Positions 43,848 through 53,103 of a stretch of DNA of 64,000 nt are shown piece by piece (position 1 is the first letter of the stretch; each line of letters starts with the position of its first letter). The notes under the pieces are model-generated. The model was given only the letters and a program-made list of their open reading frames with translations. It was not told the DNA's origin and did no database searches. Location: positions 62,001 through 126,000 of the forward strand of contig CAWBLP010000031.1 in the NCBI GenBank assembly GCA_963789495.1, written 5' to 3'. The DNA comes from CAWBLP01 sp963789495 (GTDB lineage: Bacteria > Pseudomonadota > Alphaproteobacteria > Acetobacterales > Acetobacteraceae). The position numbers and the translations under genes are program-made.

Positions 43848-45635
43848 TCAGCGCATTTCCTCGACGGGCTGCACGCCCATCACCGCTAGACCGGACCGGA
43901 TCACCACTGCGGTGGCGGCGACCAGAGCCAATCGCGCCAGCGTCTCCGCTGGCCGCTCCGCCTGCAGGAAGCGGAGTGTGGCATCATCCTTGCCGCGGTT
44001 CCACAGCATATGAAAGTCGGCCGCCAAGTCATAGAGGAAAAACGCGATTCGGTGGGGTTCCCGTGCCGTGGCCGCGGCTTCAACTATTCGTGGCCAGCCG
44101 GCCAGGCGGCGGAGCAGGGTCAGTTCCGCCTCCGCCTCCAGCGAATCCAGCGGCGCCCCGGCCAGAACCGCATTCGAGGTGGCGGCCTCGCCCAGCATCT
44201 CGGCCCCGGCGCGCAGCACCGAGCGGCAGCGGGCGTGCGCGTATTGCACGTAGAATACCGGGTTGTCGCGCGTCTGCGCCAACGCCTGGTCCAGGTCGAA
44301 TTCCATCTGTGCGTCGGCCTTGCGCGTCAGCATGGTGAAGCGCACGGCGTCCTTGCCCACCTCGTCGATCAGGTCGCGCAAGGTGACGTAGCTGCCGGCA
44401 CGTTTGGACATGCGCACCGGCTGGCCGCCGCGCATGATGTGCACGATCTGGCAGAGCACGGCTTCGAATTTCTTGCCGCCCCCGGACAGCGCCTGCACGG
44501 CGGCCTGCATGCGCTTGACGTAGCCGCCGTGATCGGCGCCGAGCACATCGATCAGGATGTCGTAGCCGCGGTTGAGCTTGTCGGCGTGGTAGGCGATGTC
44601 GTTGGAAAAATACGTGTTGCTGCCGTCGGATTTACGCAGCGGCCGATCCACGTCGTCGCCGAAATGCGTGGCACGGAACAGGGTCTGCGGGCGCGGCTCC
44701 CAATCCTCGGGCGCCTTGCCTTTCGGCGGTTCCAGCACGCCTTCGTAGATCAACCCTTGCGATTGCAACCAGTCGATGGCGGCATTCACCCCGCCGGACG
44801 CGACCATGCCGCGTTCCGACGTGAACACGTGCTGATCGACGCCCAGCAGATGCAGATCTTCGCGGATTTCCTGCATCATCGCATCGATGGTGAAGTCGCG
44901 CACGATGTCGATCCAGATCTCCGGTGCGGCGATGCCAAGATCGGGCTGTGCCAGCGACGCGCCATAACGGCTGGCGAGCTGCTCGCCGATCGGGATCAGG
45001 TATTCGCCGCGATATTGCAGACCGCCAGGCACTTCCTCAGAGAATTCCGCTTCGCTGAGCGGCGTGCCGAGCGCCTGGAGGTAGCGCCAGTAGGCCGCCC
45101 AGGCGAGGGCCGCGACCTGCGCGCCGGCATCGTTGATGTAGTATTCCTTGGTGACGTCGTAGCCGGCTTTCAGCAGCAGGTTGGCGAGCGCATCACCGAC
45201 GACGGCGCCACGGCAATGGCCGATATGCATCGGACCGGTCGGATTGGCGGAGACGTATTCGACATTGACCCGGATATCATTGCCGACACGGCTGTCGCCA
45301 TAGGCCTCGCCGGCCTGCAGGATGCCGGGCATCAAGGCGCGGAACGCACTGGGTTCCAGACGCAGGTTGACGAAGCCCGGACCGGCCACGACGGCCTCGG
45401 CCACGTCCGGCGCCTCGCCGAGGAAGGCGACCAGCCCGGCGGCCAGTTTGGCCGGTGGCTGACGGGCCGGCCTGGCCGCGACCAGCGCCGCGTTGGTCGC
45501 CATGTCGCCATGCGCGGGGTCGCGCGCCGAGGTGACTTCGACGCGCGCCGCGATGTCGTCCGGCAGATCGGGAACCATGCTGCGCAATGCGGTCAGCACC
45601 GTGTCGCGCATGCGGGCGTAGATGTCGTGGCTCAT
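43848..45635 (-). CDS. argS: Arginyl-tRNA synthetase
   Basis: A 595-residue class I synthetase charging tRNA-Arg. The HIGH motif is in VEYVSANPTGPMHIGHCRGAV and the KMSKS-like motif in PVRMSKRAGSYVTLRDLIDE. The N-terminal Add-1 domain (residues 1-100) and the C-terminal anticodon-binding DALR domain ending DLAADFHMLWNRG are present. The frame is intact throughout, in contrast to argD and argF. It is followed by the SPOR-domain gene. Confidence 0.96.
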   Translation of the reverse strand: MSHDIYARMRDTVLTALRSMVPDLPDDIAARVEVTSARDPAHGDMATNAALVAARPARQPPAKLAAGLVAFLGEAPDVAEAVVAGPGFVNLRLEPSAFRALMPGILQAGEAYGDSRVGNDIRVNVEYVSANPTGPMHIGHCRGAVVGDALANLLLKAGYDVTKEYYINDAGAQVAALAWAAYWRYLQALGTPLSEAEFSEEVPGGLQYRGEYLIPIGEQLASRYGASLAQPDLGIAAPEIWIDIVRDFTIDAMMQEIREDLHLLGVDQHVFTSERGMVASGGVNAAIDWLQSQGLIYEGVLEPPKGKAPEDWEPRPQTLFRATHFGDDVDRPLRKSDGSNTYFSNDIAYHADKLNRGYDILIDVLGADHGGYVKRMQAAVQALSGGGKKFEAVLCQIVHIMRGGQPVRMSKRAGSYVTLRDLIDEVGKDAVRFTMLTRKADAQMEFDLDQALAQTRDNPVFYVQYAHARCRSVLRAGAEMLGEAATSNAVLAGAPLDSLEAEAELTLLRRLAGWPRIVEAAATAREPHRIAFFLYDLAADFHMLWNRGKDDATLRFLQAERPAETLARLALVAATAVVIRSGLAVMGVQPVEEMR

Positions 45636-45666
45636 GGTGTACTCCGATCGTGTCGCCGGCGGCGCG

Positions 45667-46815
45667 TCAACCGCTGACCGAGATATCGGTGAGCCGCCGG
45701 TGTTCGTCCATCGCGTAGCGATCGGTCATGCCGGCGACGTAGTCGCCCACCACGATCGCCGCCCGGGATGTCCCGGCCTCGCCGGCCCGGGCCCGCCAGT
45801 CATCCGGCAGCAGCGACGGATCGGCGTGCAGCAGGCGGAACAATTCCTCGGTCAGCCGCCGCGCCTTCCAGGTCATGCGGTTCACCCGCCAGTGCCGATA
45901 CATGCGGGTGAACAGGAAATCCTTGATCACCTGGTTGGCCTCGGCCATCGGGGCACTGAACGCCACCACCTTCTGCTTGCTGCGCCGCACCGCGTCGGCG
46001 TCCTTCGGATCCAGCTTCGCCAGGCGACGTCCGGTCTCCGCCAGCAGATCGGTGATCATCGCATCGATCACCCGACGGATCGTCTCATGGCGCAGCCGCG
46101 GCGGCGGCACGTCCAGGCTGGACATGCGGGCGGCGGCCAATGCCTCCTTCACCACCGGCAGGTGGGAGATCTCGTCCGGACCGAACAGCCGGGCGCGCAG
46201 CCCGTCGTCCAGGTCGTGGCTGTGATAGGCGACGTCGTCGGCCAGGGCGGCGACCTGCGCCTCGGTGGAGGCGTGGGTGGACAGGTCCAGCCGGAAGCGG
46301 TCGTTGTAGTCGGCGATATAGGCGGGCGGGTGGCGCAGCGGGCCGTTATGCTTGGCCAGGCCTTCCAGCGTCTCCCAGGTCAGGTTCAGCCCGTCCCAGC
46401 CGGCGTAGCGGCTTTCCAGCAGCGTCACCACGCGCAGGCTCTGGGCGTTGTGGTCGAACCCGCCGAACGGCTTCATCGCCAGGTTCAGCGCTTCCTCGCC
46501 GGCATGGCCGAACGGCGGATGCCCGAGGTCGTGGGCCAGCGCCAGCGCCTCGGTGAGGTCCTCATCCAGGTCCAGCGCGCGGGCGATGGAGCGGGCGATC
46601 TGCGCCACCTCGATCGAATGGGTCAGCCGGGTGCGGTAGAAATCGCCCTCGTGGTTGACGAACACCTGGGTCTTGTATTGCAGCTTGCGGAAGGCGGAGC
46701 TGTGGATGATGCGGTCGCGGTCACGCTGCCACGGCGAACGCGTGGCGGCCTCCGGCTCCGGATGGAGCCGGCCGCGGCTGGTCGCCTTGTGCACGGCATA
46801 ACGGGCCAGGGTCAT
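45667..46815 (-). CDS. dGTP triphosphohydrolase-like protein (HD domain)
   Basis: A 382-residue metal-dependent phosphohydrolase of the dGTPase type. The N-terminal signature is DRDRIIHSSAFRKLQYKTQV and the HD residues are in TRLTHSIEVAQIARSIARAL and LAHDLGHPPFGHAGEEALN. A third metal His/Asp lies in DDVAYHSHDLDDGLRA. The family hydrolyses dNTPs to nucleoside and triphosphate, affecting nucleotide pools. It lies 31 bp upstream of argS, a standard arrangement. Confidence 0.93.
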   Translation of the reverse strand: MTLARYAVHKATSRGRLHPEPEAATRSPWQRDRDRIIHSSAFRKLQYKTQVFVNHEGDFYRTRLTHSIEVAQIARSIARALDLDEDLTEALALAHDLGHPPFGHAGEEALNLAMKPFGGFDHNAQSLRVVTLLESRYAGWDGLNLTWETLEGLAKHNGPLRHPPAYIADYNDRFRLDLSTHASTEAQVAALADDVAYHSHDLDDGLRARLFGPDEISHLPVVKEALAAARMSSLDVPPPRLRHETIRRVIDAMITDLLAETGRRLAKLDPKDADAVRRSKQKVVAFSAPMAEANQVIKDFLFTRMYRHWRVNRMTWKARRLTEELFRLLHADPSLLPDDWRARAGEAGTSRAAIVVGDYVAGMTDRYAMDEHRRLTDISVSG

Positions 46816-47114
46816 TGGCGGCGGGCTTACACTGCCGCGGTGGGGGGTTCAATTGCCGCGCCGTTGGCCAATTGGCCGATGCAGGCGTTGGTTTGCCGTG
46901 ACCGGCCGCCTGCTCGGTGACCACGCCGGGCATGCCTCGCGCGACGGCGCCACCCATAGCGACAACAGGCGCGGGCGGTTGGCCTGCATCATCCGCTGGC
47001 TCCGATACCTTCCCCGGCACGGCAGATGGCAGCGGCGCAGGGATACCAGCGTCGAGACCGGGCAGAGTGCCTTGCCGTGATTGCGTGCAGCGACGATCGC
47101 TCGCGGGGACGCAA
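46816..47114. other. Intergenic region, about 300 bp, no supported gene
   Basis: It lies between dgt and the CBS/BON gene, both on the reverse strand. No domain-bearing frame, repeat or hairpin is visible. The dgt–argS operon promoter is expected in it. Confidence 0.4.
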
Positions 47115-47837
47115 TTACGGCCGCGCGGGCTTGGGCCAGTTCGGCCGGTCCAGCGGGTCTGCCGCCACCGGTCTCTGCATATGGTCCTCGACCGATGCGA
47201 CCCCCGCGATATTCTCGGCCGAGACCACCAGGGCGCGCCGCTTGTCCTCGGACTCCACGGTGCCCCACAAATGCACCACGCCCTCGCTCACCGTGACACT
47301 GGCATTGCTTGGCGCCGCCCAGCTCTGCTGCGCGATTTCCGCCAGCAGCGCATCGCGGATGCGGCGGTCGTCGTCGACCCGCGCCTCGTTCGCCGCGTTC
47401 ATCCGGCTCGCCAGCGCCTGCAACAGGTTGGCGCGGCTGATGATGCCGACCATCCGTTCGCCATGCATCACCGGCACCCGGCGAATCCGGTTGGAGGCGA
47501 GGATGCGGGCGATCTGCGATACCGGCGCATCGTCGCCAACCGTCACCACGTTGCGGGTCATCACCTCCTCGGCCCGCCTGCCATGCGTCTTCACGTAATC
47601 GGCGGCCCTGGCATTGCCGGAGTGCACCAGCTCCAGCCAGCGGGAAGGCGGAGCATCGGTGCCGGTTTCGACGCGCCGCAGCAGGTCGCCCTCGCTGATG
47701 ATGCCGACCAGTTGCCCGTCCTGCAGCACCGGCACCGCACTGATCCGCCGCGTCAACATCACACGGACAATGTCAGCCAGCGACGTCGACGGGGCGACGG
47801 TGACCACGTCCGGTGTCATGATATCGCGCGCCTGCAT
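47115..47837 (-). CDS. CBS-pair and BON domain protein
   Basis: A 240-residue cytoplasmic protein. Two CBS motifs make a Bateman module (MQARDIMTPDVVTVAPSTSL to VGIISEGDLLRRVE; VMTRNVVTVGDDAPVSQIAR to MVGIISRANLLQAL), which usually binds adenosine nucleotides. A BON domain follows (residues 160-225, ASVTVSEGVVHLWGTVESED), which binds phospholipid or membranes. This combination is common in proteobacteria under stress regulation; no specific function is established. ATG 47837 is used because GGGAGGGCCGC precedes it. Confidence 0.9.
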   Translation of the reverse strand: MQARDIMTPDVVTVAPSTSLADIVRVMLTRRISAVPVLQDGQLVGIISEGDLLRRVETGTDAPPSRWLELVHSGNARAADYVKTHGRRAEEVMTRNVVTVGDDAPVSQIARILASNRIRRVPVMHGERMVGIISRANLLQALASRMNAANEARVDDDRRIRDALLAEIAQQSWAAPSNASVTVSEGVVHLWGTVESEDKRRALVVSAENIAGVASVEDHMQRPVAADPLDRPNWPKPARP

Positions 47838-47916
47838 GCGGCCCTCCCTGATCAAGACCCCTGCGTAGCGCCCGGCGCCGCGGGACGCGTTGATTCAGGT
47901 CAACCTGGGGTTTCGC

Positions 47917-48630
47917 TCATTCCGCCCGGTCGGGAACCGGCCACAGGCGTTCGGGACCGGTGGGCGTCACCGGTTCCAGCAGTTCCGGGCCGTCATTGCG
48001 CACGAAATTCACCGCCGAACCGATCTGCCAGCGGCGAAGCGCCGCCTGCGAGGGACGCAGCAGCGTGGTCAGGTCGATGCCCGGTTCGCTCTCGCCGAGC
48101 CAGGCCGGCCAATCCTCCGCCTCCAGCACGACTGGCATACGATGATGCACCGGTTGGAGCACCTCATTGGCCTGCGTGGTGATGATGGTGAAGGTGCGTA
48201 CCACGGTTCCGTCCGGACCACGCCAGCCGTCCCACAGCCCGGCGAAGGCCATGGTGGTGCCGTCGGCCCGAGCGATCGCCCAGGGCCGCTTGCCGCTCGG
48301 GATCACCTGCCACTCATAGAACAGGTCGGCCGGCACCAGGCAGCGCCGATGCGCGAAGGCGTCGCCGAACATGCGCGAGGTCGCCACATTCTCCCCTCGG
48401 GCATTGATGGGCTGGCGGCCGAACTTCGCCAGTTCGGCCCAATGCGGCAGCAGGCCCCAGCGCAGCAGGTCGATCCGGCGCTGCCGCGTACCCGGATGCA
48501 TGCGCACCACCGGCGCATCCCGTGTGGGCGCCATGTTCCAGGTCGGAGGCCAGTTTGGCACCGGTGCTGACGCGCCGAACAAGGCAGCGATAGCATCCGG
48601 GGGCAGAAAAACGGCATAGCGGCCGCACAT
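47917..48630 (-). CDS. SOS response-associated peptidase, SRAP/YedK (HMCES-like)
   Basis: A 237-residue protein that covalently traps abasic sites in single-stranded DNA. The catalytic Cys2 lies in MCGRYAVF, so the initiator Met must be removed. The active-site Asn and Glu are in INARGENVATSRMF and LVPADLFYEWQ. The His is in LQPVHHRMPVVLE. These are the four family landmarks. The ATG at 48630 is fixed by the need for Cys at position 2. It is divergent from the SDR gene, with 66 bp between. Confidence 0.93.
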   Translation of the reverse strand: MCGRYAVFLPPDAIAALFGASAPVPNWPPTWNMAPTRDAPVVRMHPGTRQRRIDLLRWGLLPHWAELAKFGRQPINARGENVATSRMFGDAFAHRRCLVPADLFYEWQVIPSGKRPWAIARADGTTMAFAGLWDGWRGPDGTVVRTFTIITTQANEVLQPVHHRMPVVLEAEDWPAWLGESEPGIDLTTLLRPSQAALRRWQIGSAVNFVRNDGPELLEPVTPTGPERLWPVPDRAE

Positions 48631-48696
48631 GATGAGTTGCCCGCTTTCGGCTTCAGATTGTGCCAGATTAGCATGGAGCGCGCGAGGAGGGACCCT

Positions 48697-49473
48697 ATGA
48701 GCAAGACCGCGGCGATCACCGGAGCGGCATCCGGCATCGGCCAGGCTGCAGCACACCGGTTGCTGGAACAGGGGTGGACGGTATTCGGCCTGGACAACGC
48801 TCAACATCGGCTGGATGCGGTGGCCACCGGGTTCGCCGGCTGGCAGGACCGTTTCAAACCGGTGCTGTGCGACGTCGCCGATGCCACGCGCGTGGTCGCC
48901 GCCTTCGCCGAAATCGGCTTCGTCGCTCCGGCGCTGGACGCGCTGATCTGCTGCGCGGGGGTGCTGCGCACCGGGCTGATGGAAAGCATGACGGTCGAGG
49001 ATTTCGACCTGGTGCTGCACGTCAACACCCGCGGCACCTGGCTGTGCGCGCGGGAAGCGCTGCCGCTGCTGCGCAAGGCAGCCGCCCCGGACCAGCCGGC
49101 GCGGGTCGTGCTGCTGTCCTCGGTGGCCGCGCTGCGGCCGAAGATCGTCAGCGGTGCCTATGCGGCATCGAAGGCGGCGGTCAGCCAGTTGTGCCGGGTG
49201 ATGGCGGCGGAATGGGCACCGTCCGGCGTGCTGGTGAACGCGTTGGCACCCGGCACCGTGGATACGCCGATGGTGCGGGCGGTCAGCAATCCGGACGATG
49301 CGAAAGGCTACCGCCCGTCGGGCGTGTCGCCGGTCGGCCGTATCGCCCAGGCCGACGATGTGGTCGATGTCATGATGTTCCTGTTGAGCGACGCGGCACG
49401 CTACGTCACCGGCACGACGATCCCGGTGGATGGCGGCACCCAGGCCGCGTTCATTCCTCCGGGGTCACGCTGA
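48697..49473 (+). CDS. Short-chain dehydrogenase/reductase (classical SDR)
   Basis: A 258-residue NAD(P)-dependent oxidoreductase. The cofactor motif is AAITGAASGIGQAAAHRL, followed by LDALICCAGVL (NNAG-type). The catalytic Ser is in VLLSSVAALRPK and YxxxK in GAYAASKAAVSQL. DVVDVMMFLLSDAARYVTGT and VDGGTQ at the end are typical. Substrate unknown. GAGGAGGGA precedes the ATG. The stop overlaps the next start (TGATG), tying it to the polyamine-type binding protein. Confidence 0.9.
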   Translation: MSKTAAITGAASGIGQAAAHRLLEQGWTVFGLDNAQHRLDAVATGFAGWQDRFKPVLCDVADATRVVAAFAEIGFVAPALDALICCAGVLRTGLMESMTVEDFDLVLHVNTRGTWLCAREALPLLRKAAAPDQPARVVLLSSVAALRPKIVSGAYAASKAAVSQLCRVMAAEWAPSGVLVNALAPGTVDTPMVRAVSNPDDAKGYRPSGVSPVGRIAQADDVVDVMMFLLSDAARYVTGTTIPVDGGTQAAFIPPGSR

Positions 49474-50558
49474 TGCGCTTCGCGGCTCTGCTGCTCACCG
49501 TGCTTGCCCTGGCGGTGCCGGCCCGGGCGCAGGACAAGGTGCTGAACATCTATAACTGGACCGACTACATCGATCCGGCCGCGCTGGAGCAGTTCACCCG
49601 CGAAACCGGCATCGCCGTCCACTATGACGTCTATGACAGCCTGGAAACGCTGGAGGCGAAGTTGCTGGCTGGGCGGTCCGGCTACGACATCGTGGTGCCG
49701 ACCGATGAACCCACCTTCTCGCGCTTCATCAAGGCCGGTGCACTGGCGGTGATCGACCGCGCCAAGGTGCCGAACTGGCGCAATCTCGATCTGGCACTGA
49801 TGCAGCATGTCGCCCATTCCGATCCGGGCAATCAGCACGGAACGATCTATCTATGGGGCCGCACCGGGCTCGGTGTGCTGCCGGACCGAATCCATGCTCT
49901 GGCGCCCGACGCACCGCTCGACAGCTGGGACCTGCTGTTCAAGCCGGAGAACGCCAGGCGGCTGGCGGAGTGCGGCATCGTGATGATGGATTCCGAGACC
50001 GATGTGATCCCGACCGTGCTGCACTACCTCGGCAAGAGCCCCGACAGCACGGATCCCGCCGACTTGGACGCGGTGGAACGTGTGCTGATGGGAATTCGCC
50101 CGTATATCCGCAACTTCGCCTCGGCCGGAGCGCTGGAGGCGCTGGCCTCCGGCCAGGCGTGTCTGGCGCTGGACTATTCCGGCGATGTGGCCCAGGCGTC
50201 GGCGCGCGCGGCCGAGGCAGGACGTGGTGTGACGGTGCAGTTCGTAGCCCCGCAGGATGGCACCCAGATCGGCTTCGACATGCTCGCGATCCCGGCCGAC
50301 GCGCCGCACAAGGACGCCGCCCTGGCGTTCATCAACTTCGTGCTGCAGCCGAAGGTGATGGCTGCCATCACCAATGCGGTGCGCTACCCGAATGCGGTGC
50401 CGGCCAGCCGGCCGATGATCCAGCAGGAGCTGCTGGAGGATCCCGCGGTGTATCCGCCGGCCGCGGCCATGGAGCATGTGTTTTCGGTCGGGCCAGTGCC
50501 CCTCGCCGCGGAGCGCGCGCGCACCCGGATGTGGGCGCGTTTCAAGGCTGGCAGCTGA
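49473..50558 (+). CDS. Spermidine/putrescine-type periplasmic binding protein (PotD/PotF-like)
   Basis: A 361-residue secreted solute-binding protein. The signal peptide MRFAALLLTVLALAVPARAQ is followed by KVLNIYNWTDYIDPAALEQF, the PotD/PotF hallmark. SGYDIVVPTDEPTFSRFIKA, LDYSGDVAQASARA and FDMLAIPADAPHKDAALAFI are also conserved. It would deliver polyamines to an ABC importer. No permease or ATPase genes are adjacent, and the gene is translationally coupled to an SDR, which is unusual. It may be an orphan receptor or use a transporter encoded elsewhere. Confidence 0.92.
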   Translation: MRFAALLLTVLALAVPARAQDKVLNIYNWTDYIDPAALEQFTRETGIAVHYDVYDSLETLEAKLLAGRSGYDIVVPTDEPTFSRFIKAGALAVIDRAKVPNWRNLDLALMQHVAHSDPGNQHGTIYLWGRTGLGVLPDRIHALAPDAPLDSWDLLFKPENARRLAECGIVMMDSETDVIPTVLHYLGKSPDSTDPADLDAVERVLMGIRPYIRNFASAGALEALASGQACLALDYSGDVAQASARAAEAGRGVTVQFVAPQDGTQIGFDMLAIPADAPHKDAALAFINFVLQPKVMAAITNAVRYPNAVPASRPMIQQELLEDPAVYPPAAAMEHVFSVGPVPLAAERARTRMWARFKAGS

Positions 50559-50739
50559 GCCGGTTGCGCGACCGGCAAGTCCGATGTGACGCCGGGGCGC
50601 TGTTCCCCTCCGGCAGCTACACCAGCAGCGGCGGCTACGTCGTCGGACGCGCAGAGCAGCGCGGCCTTACCGGGCGCAGACTATTTTCGGGCAGCTACGA
50701 CGCTTTCCCAGGGCACACCGCGCGCCCCGCAAAGCGCAC

Positions 50740-51240
50740 TCAATAGGGTGCGGGGGCGCCACCGGCCGAACCGGTGGAGGTGGGCGTTCCGGTGTTGAAC
50801 CGGCCGATATTGCCGAACAGCTGCTGCATAAACGACGCTTCCGTGCCCGGCGACGGCGTGGTGCGGGACACCACGCGCACCGGCAGCGAATCGGCCGCAT
50901 CCTTGGTGTCGATATGGTCCAGCACGCCCTGGCTGTTGAATGTCACCACCACGACCTGCTGGTTCAGCACCGACTGTGTCCCGCCGATCCGCGGCCGGGT
51001 ATGCTCGCTGATATACAGCCAGGTATTGTCGTCGAACGTTGCCCGCGCCGTGGGGGAGCCGAGCAGGGCCGTGACATCGGCACGGGTGGAGGTGCCGGGA
51101 GTCAGCTCCTTGAGCTGCTCCGCATCCACATGGTTGCCGCGTGTCTGCGGCGGCGGCGCCAGCCAGCCGCAGCCGGCGAGCAACAGGCAGCCGGCCAATG
51201 CGGCGCGGCATCGGGACAACCGGAGTAGACGGCTGGTCAC
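50740..51240 (-). CDS. bamE: Outer-membrane assembly lipoprotein BamE (SmpA/OmlA)
   Basis: A 166-residue lipoprotein of the BAM complex that inserts beta-barrels in the outer membrane. The lipobox is LLLAGC near residue 23. The SmpA/OmlA domain includes QLKELTPGTSTRADVTALLG and NTWLYISEHTR, and VLNQQVVVVTFNSQGVLDHI. It is divergent from the Cbp3-like gene, the standard alphaproteobacterial pairing. Confidence 0.92.
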   Translation of the reverse strand: MTSRLLRLSRCRAALAGCLLLAGCGWLAPPPQTRGNHVDAEQLKELTPGTSTRADVTALLGSPTARATFDDNTWLYISEHTRPRIGGTQSVLNQQVVVVTFNSQGVLDHIDTKDAADSLPVRVVSRTTPSPGTEASFMQQLFGNIGRFNTGTPTSTGSAGGAPAPY

Positions 51241-51388
51241 GCGGTGCGATCCTCACACGGGGCATCGGCCTGGATTGGAAGCACGGCCGACGCGTTCTAT
51301 CCTGTGCGTGTCATGCCCGCGCCGGTCGTGTCAATCGTCGATGCGGCCGGGCGGCGGCTGACGCGCAACAGGATAAGGCTCCCGGTAA

Positions 51389-51940
51389 GTGGCGGGTTTT
51401 CTCGGACTGGGCCGACGTGGCCGGCATGAACGGGCCGGCTTTGCCCTGTACGGCGCGGCCGTGGTGGCAGCGCGCGACCCGGTGTTGTACCGCGACCTGG
51501 GCGTGCCGGACACGCTGGACGGGCGCTTCGACCTGGTGGGCCTGCACGCCTTCCTGATGATCCGGCGGCTGACCAGCGAGCCCGCGCCGGGTCCCGCCTT
51601 GGCCCAGGCGGTGTTCGACGCCATGTTCAGTGACATGGACATCAACCTTCGCGAAATGGGTGTCGGTGACCTGTCGGTCGGACGGCGCGTGCGTGCGATG
51701 TGGGAGGCGTTTCATGGCCGGTGCGCGGTCTATGCCGCCGCCCTGATCGCCGAAGATCCGGCCGCGCTGGAAGCCGCCCTGGCGCGCAATGTCTGGCGTG
51801 GCAACCCGCCCCCCGAGGGTTCGGCCGGCGCCCTCGCACGCCTGGTCCTGGCCCAGGACAGCCATCTGTCCGGCCAGACCCTGCAGGCGCTGGCTGCCGG
51901 CCAGGTGCACTACCTGCCTGCCGCGGAAGCGATGCAATGA
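51389..51940 (+). CDS. Ubiquinol-cytochrome c chaperone family protein (Cbp3-like)
   Basis: A 183-residue protein related to mitochondrial Cbp3, which helps cytochrome b assembly in the bc1 complex. The family core includes RDPVLYRDLGVPDTLDGRFD, LVGLHAFLMIRRL, DAMFSDMDINLREMGVGDLS and GRRVRAMWEAFHGR. GTG 51389 begins MAGFLGLGRRGR, with ATAAGG upstream. The end overlaps yceD by 4 bp (ATGA), so both are co-translated. Confidence 0.92.
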   Translation: MAGFLGLGRRGRHERAGFALYGAAVVAARDPVLYRDLGVPDTLDGRFDLVGLHAFLMIRRLTSEPAPGPALAQAVFDAMFSDMDINLREMGVGDLSVGRRVRAMWEAFHGRCAVYAAALIAEDPAALEAALARNVWRGNPPPEGSAGALARLVLAQDSHLSGQTLQALAAGQVHYLPAAEAMQ

Positions 51941-52437
51941 CGCCGGAACTGCATCGCCCGGTCACCGCCGACCGCATCGGCGCCGATGGTCTCGACATCG
52001 TGGTCGAAGCCAGCGAAACGGAACGGGTCGCCCTGGCGCAGCGCATGCAGCTGCCCGCGATCCTGGCGCTGAGCTGCCGCTTTCACCTGAAACGCGCCGT
52101 CGCCGACGGCATCGAGGCGACCGGACTGCTCCGCGCGCGGGTGGTCCAGACCTGCGTCGTCTCACTGGACGACTTCGAGTCGGACGTCGAAGAACGCTTC
52201 GCGATCCGCTTCGTGGTGGCCGGCCAGGAGAGCGATGACCCCGATCCGGAGGCCGAGGACGAGATCCCGTTCGAGCATGGCGTCATCGATCTGGGCGAAG
52301 CCGCCGCCGAACAGCTCGGCCTGGCGCTGGACCCTTATCCGCGCCAACCCGGCGCGACATTGTCGGAATCCGGCGACCACAATGCCTCGCCGGATCATCC
52401 GTTCGCCGCGCTCGCGGTCCGGCGCAGGCCGAACTGA
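51937..52437 (+). CDS. yceD: YceD family protein (DUF177)
   Basis: A 166-residue protein of the DUF177 family. The pattern CxxC is only partly kept: LRARVVQTCVVSLDDFESDV and the acidic segment QESDDPDPEAEDEIPFEHG, then VIDLGEAAAEQLGLALDPYP are characteristic. YceD is required for normal 23S rRNA accumulation in plants and bacteria. In most alphaproteobacteria rpmF and plsX follow; here they do not. Confidence 0.88.
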   Translation: MTPELHRPVTADRIGADGLDIVVEASETERVALAQRMQLPAILALSCRFHLKRAVADGIEATGLLRARVVQTCVVSLDDFESDVEERFAIRFVVAGQESDDPDPEAEDEIPFEHGVIDLGEAAAEQLGLALDPYPRQPGATLSESGDHNASPDHPFAALAVRRRPN

Positions 52438-52538
52438 GCAATTTCTCCGCCCGTCCCCCGGCCTGTCCCCCTTGCCACCCCTTACCTCCCCCCGGCCTGC
52501 CCCTGGACGCCGGCGGTCGGCTCGCCGATGCTGCCCTC

Positions 52539-53090
52539 ATGATCCGTAAACTGCTGACCATCATCGATGAGACCCACCAGGAAGGCGGCGAGGACATCAA
52601 GCCGCCCACCCGCAAGGCCGCTGCGATCGCGGTCATCGACAACCCGTTCGCCGGACGCTTCGTCGACGACCTCACCGAGCTCATCGACCTGGGCGAAATG
52701 CTGGGCGCCCTGCTGGGCGAACGCGCGGTCCGCGCCCTCGGCATCGCGCCCGGTGAGGTGCAAAGCTATGGCAAGGCCGCCATCGTCGGTGAGAACGGTG
52801 AGCTTGAGCACGCCGCCGCGATCCTGCACCCCAAGCTCGGCGCGCCGCTGCGCCAGGCCGTCGAACACGGAGCCGCCCTGATCCCCAGCGCCAAGAAGCG
52901 CGGCGGGATGGGAGCAAGCATCGACGTGCCACTGGGCCATAAGGACGATGCCTGGTCACGCGGCCATTTCGACGCGATGGAAATCCGCATCCCCGACGCG
53001 CCACGGTCCGGCGAGATTGTGGTGGCCGTGGTGGTTACCGATGCAGGCCGTCCGCATCCCCGCGTCGGCGAGAGCCCGCCCGCTGCATAG
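52539..53090 (+). CDS. Amino acid synthesis family protein (PF06684-type)
   Basis: A 183-residue protein. RKLLTIIDETHQEGGEDIKP and IAVIDNPFAGRFVDDLTELI open the family domain. SYGKAAIVGENGELEHAAAI and GASIDVPLGHKDDAWSRGHF are the conserved centre. The family name comes from an old link to amino-acid synthesis genes; the biochemical function is not established. It begins about 100 bp after yceD. Confidence 0.85.
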   Translation: MIRKLLTIIDETHQEGGEDIKPPTRKAAAIAVIDNPFAGRFVDDLTELIDLGEMLGALLGERAVRALGIAPGEVQSYGKAAIVGENGELEHAAAILHPKLGAPLRQAVEHGAALIPSAKKRGGMGASIDVPLGHKDDAWSRGHFDAMEIRIPDAPRSGEIVVAVVVTDAGRPHPRVGESPPAA

Positions 53091-53103
53091 TCGACAGCCG
53101 CCG

